Positions 5,771-6,666 of a DNA stretch of 6,666 bases are shown here, one piece after another. The notes below the pieces were generated by a model. That model saw nothing but the letters and a program-made list of their open reading frames with translations. It was not told the origin of the DNA and made no database searches. Positions within the stretch are counted from its first letter, which is position 1. The number at the start of each line of letters is the position of its first letter. The position numbers were made by a program, and so were the translations under genes. This stretch comes from Bacteroidales bacterium (GTDB lineage: Bacteria; Bacteroidota; Bacteroidia; Bacteroidales; UBA7960), in the NCBI GenBank assembly GCA_007123065.1, contig SKSI01000030.1:1-6666 (forward strand), in the 5' to 3' direction.

Positions 5771-5778
5771 TAATTTTG
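5771..5778 (+). promoter_or_regulatory. -7 box for the lemA-htpX operon
   Basis: TAATTTTG matches the Bacteroidota -7 consensus TAnnTTTG and lies 22 nt before the lemA ATG at 5801. The predicted start near 5785 gives a leader of about 15 nt. No strong -33 TTTG is seen at 19-21 bp upstream. Confidence 0.45.
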
Positions 5779-5800
5779 CACGAACTTAAAATCTATTCCT

Positions 5801-6358
5801 ATGACAACAACCACGATTATTATTCTAATAATTGCTATCATTCTGGTAATCAGTTTGATCAGTATGTATAACCGCTTGGTAAAGCTCAGGAACCAGGTAA
5901 AGAATGCCTGGGCACAGATCGATGTGCAACTCAAACGTCGTTATGATCTTATTCCCAACCTTATAGAGACGGTTAAGGGGTATATGAAGCACGAACGGGA
6001 AACCCTGGAAGCAGTCACCAAAATGCGCGCACAGGCGATGGAAGCATCCGGTATAACTGATAAAGCAGCTGCTGAAAGCAGGCTTACATCAGCCCTCGGA
6101 CAGTTCAAGATTGCAGTGGAAGCGTATCCGGACCTGAAAGCGAATAAAAACTTTCTGGCATTACAAGAAGAGTTGACATCCACAGAAAACAAAATCTCTT
6201 TTGCCCGCCAAAACTACAACGACCAGGTATTGTTCTTCAATAACAAAACGGAGATATTTCCCTCAAACATCATAGCCGGTATGTTTGGGTTTAAAAAGGA
6301 GATCTTTTTTGAGATTGAAGACAAGTCAGAACGTGCTGTTCCAAAAGTCTCATTTTAA
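5801..6358 (+). CDS. lemA: LemA family membrane protein
   Basis: This 185-aa protein has the full LemA layout. A hydrophobic N-terminal helix (residues 5-22, IIILIIAIILVISLISMY) anchors it, with a short outside tail. The helical bundle that follows carries the family signatures YNRLVKLRNQVKNAWAQIDV (23-42), LKRRYDLIPNLIETVKGYM (44-62), AYPDLKANKNFLALQEEL (108-125), TENKISFARQNYND (128-141) and a closing FPSNIIAGMFGF (153-164). Length matches the family. Its molecular role is not firmly known. In many bacteria lemA lies beside htpX, and that is the case here: the next gene starts 12 bp downstream, so the two are probably one operon with a role in envelope or membrane-protein quality control (inference). 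ATG 5801 is supported by the anchor helix starting at once and by the -7 box just upstream. Confidence 0.95.
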   Translation: MTTTTIIILIIAIILVISLISMYNRLVKLRNQVKNAWAQIDVQLKRRYDLIPNLIETVKGYMKHERETLEAVTKMRAQAMEASGITDKAAAESRLTSALGQFKIAVEAYPDLKANKNFLALQEELTSTENKISFARQNYNDQVLFFNNKTEIFPSNIIAGMFGFKKEIFFEIEDKSERAVPKVSF

Positions 6359-6370
6359 TATTGCTACATT

Positions 6371-6666
6371 ATGTGGGAAGTAATCAGAAAAAATCAGCGC
6401 AAATCGCTCTTTTTACTCATGCTTATGGGTGTGGTACTGGTATTACTGGGATATGTGATCGGCATTGCCATTGATCCGGAAGGGGGTTTTGTGGGTATCA
6501 TCCTCGCTATGGTGATCTATTTCATTATGATGATCGTTGCTTTTTCTCAGGGTAAGTCGATTATGCTAAGGATGAGCAACGCCCGTGAAATCAAAAAACA
6601 GGATTATCCACAGTTATACAACATTGTTGAAGAGATACGTTTGTCAGCGGGAATGCCTGCAATGCC
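6371..6666 (+). CDS. htpX: HtpX-like M48 membrane metalloprotease, N-terminal part
   Basis: A frame beginning at ATG 6371 runs off the right edge after 98 complete codons, so the gene is partial. The start MWEVIRKNQRKS matches the usual HtpX/M48 opening (MWE-I--N-R-S). Two transmembrane segments follow, at about 12-34 and 40-59. Next comes a cytoplasmic stretch SIMLRMSNAREI (63-74), then DYPQLYNIVEEIRLSAGMPA (78-97), the conserved lead-in to the protease domain. The zinc-binding HEXXH motif would lie beyond the window, so catalytic competence cannot be checked here. The 12-bp gap after lemA, in the same direction, supports co-transcription. HtpX proteases degrade damaged inner-membrane proteins in other bacteria (established for the family). 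Confidence 0.9.
   Translation, partial: MWEVIRKNQRKSLFLLMLMGVVLVLLGYVIGIAIDPEGGFVGIILAMVIYFIMMIVAFSQGKSIMLRMSNAREIKKQDYPQLYNIVEEIRLSAGMPAM

Noticed and set aside
1..6666. CRISPR array, tRNA, rRNA or riboswitch
   Set aside because: No regularly spaced identical repeats beyond the three 33-bp units, and no cloverleaf or conserved RNA core was seen on either strand.

Overview
The window looks like a chromosomal piece of a Bacteroidota (Bacteroidetes) genome, probably Bacteroidales-like. Three things suggest this. Several genes have the phylum's -7 promoter box TAnnTTTG just upstream. Starts lack Shine-Dalgarno sequences. The gene set (a C-terminally anchored GT2, a GT4, a 184-aa conserved protein, and LemA plus HtpX) is typical of that group. 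I judged this from sequence recognition alone; no database search was possible.

Layout. Positions 1-266 hold no convincing gene: there is a short stop-to-stop reading frame between two copies of a 12-bp direct repeat, then AT-rich DNA with a possible terminator for the minus-strand genes. Positions 267-2992 (minus) form a three-gene unit read right to left: an inner-membrane GT2 glycosyltransferase, a GT4 glycosyltransferase 12 bp downstream, and a HAD-IIIA (GmhB/HisB-like) phosphatase whose ATG overlaps the GT4 stop by one base. This looks like a small glycan or lipid-glycosylation operon. Positions 2993-3326 are the divergent promoter region. They contain a 139-bp MITE-like element (3133-3271) with 16-bp terminal inverted repeats (15 of 16 matching) and a perfect 6-bp target duplication. 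Positions 3327-4676 (plus) encode a MATE-family multidrug/Na+ exporter.

Positions 4677-5077 have no intact gene. They hold a possible hairpin after the MATE gene, a decayed minus-strand fragment resembling the C-terminal winged helix of RecG-like/Fic-type ATP-binding proteins, and three copies of a 33-bp tandem repeat that run in frame with that fragment. Positions 5078-5632 (minus) encode a conserved protein of unknown function with a Tudor/SH3-like N-terminus. Positions 5801 to the right edge (plus) hold lemA followed by the first 98 codons of an htpX-like M48 membrane protease, a classic pair.

The genes are mostly ordinary housekeeping or envelope genes. I found no complete new system. 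The unusual material is non-genic: the MITE-like insertion between two divergent promoters, and the decayed regulator remnant with its period-33 repeat.
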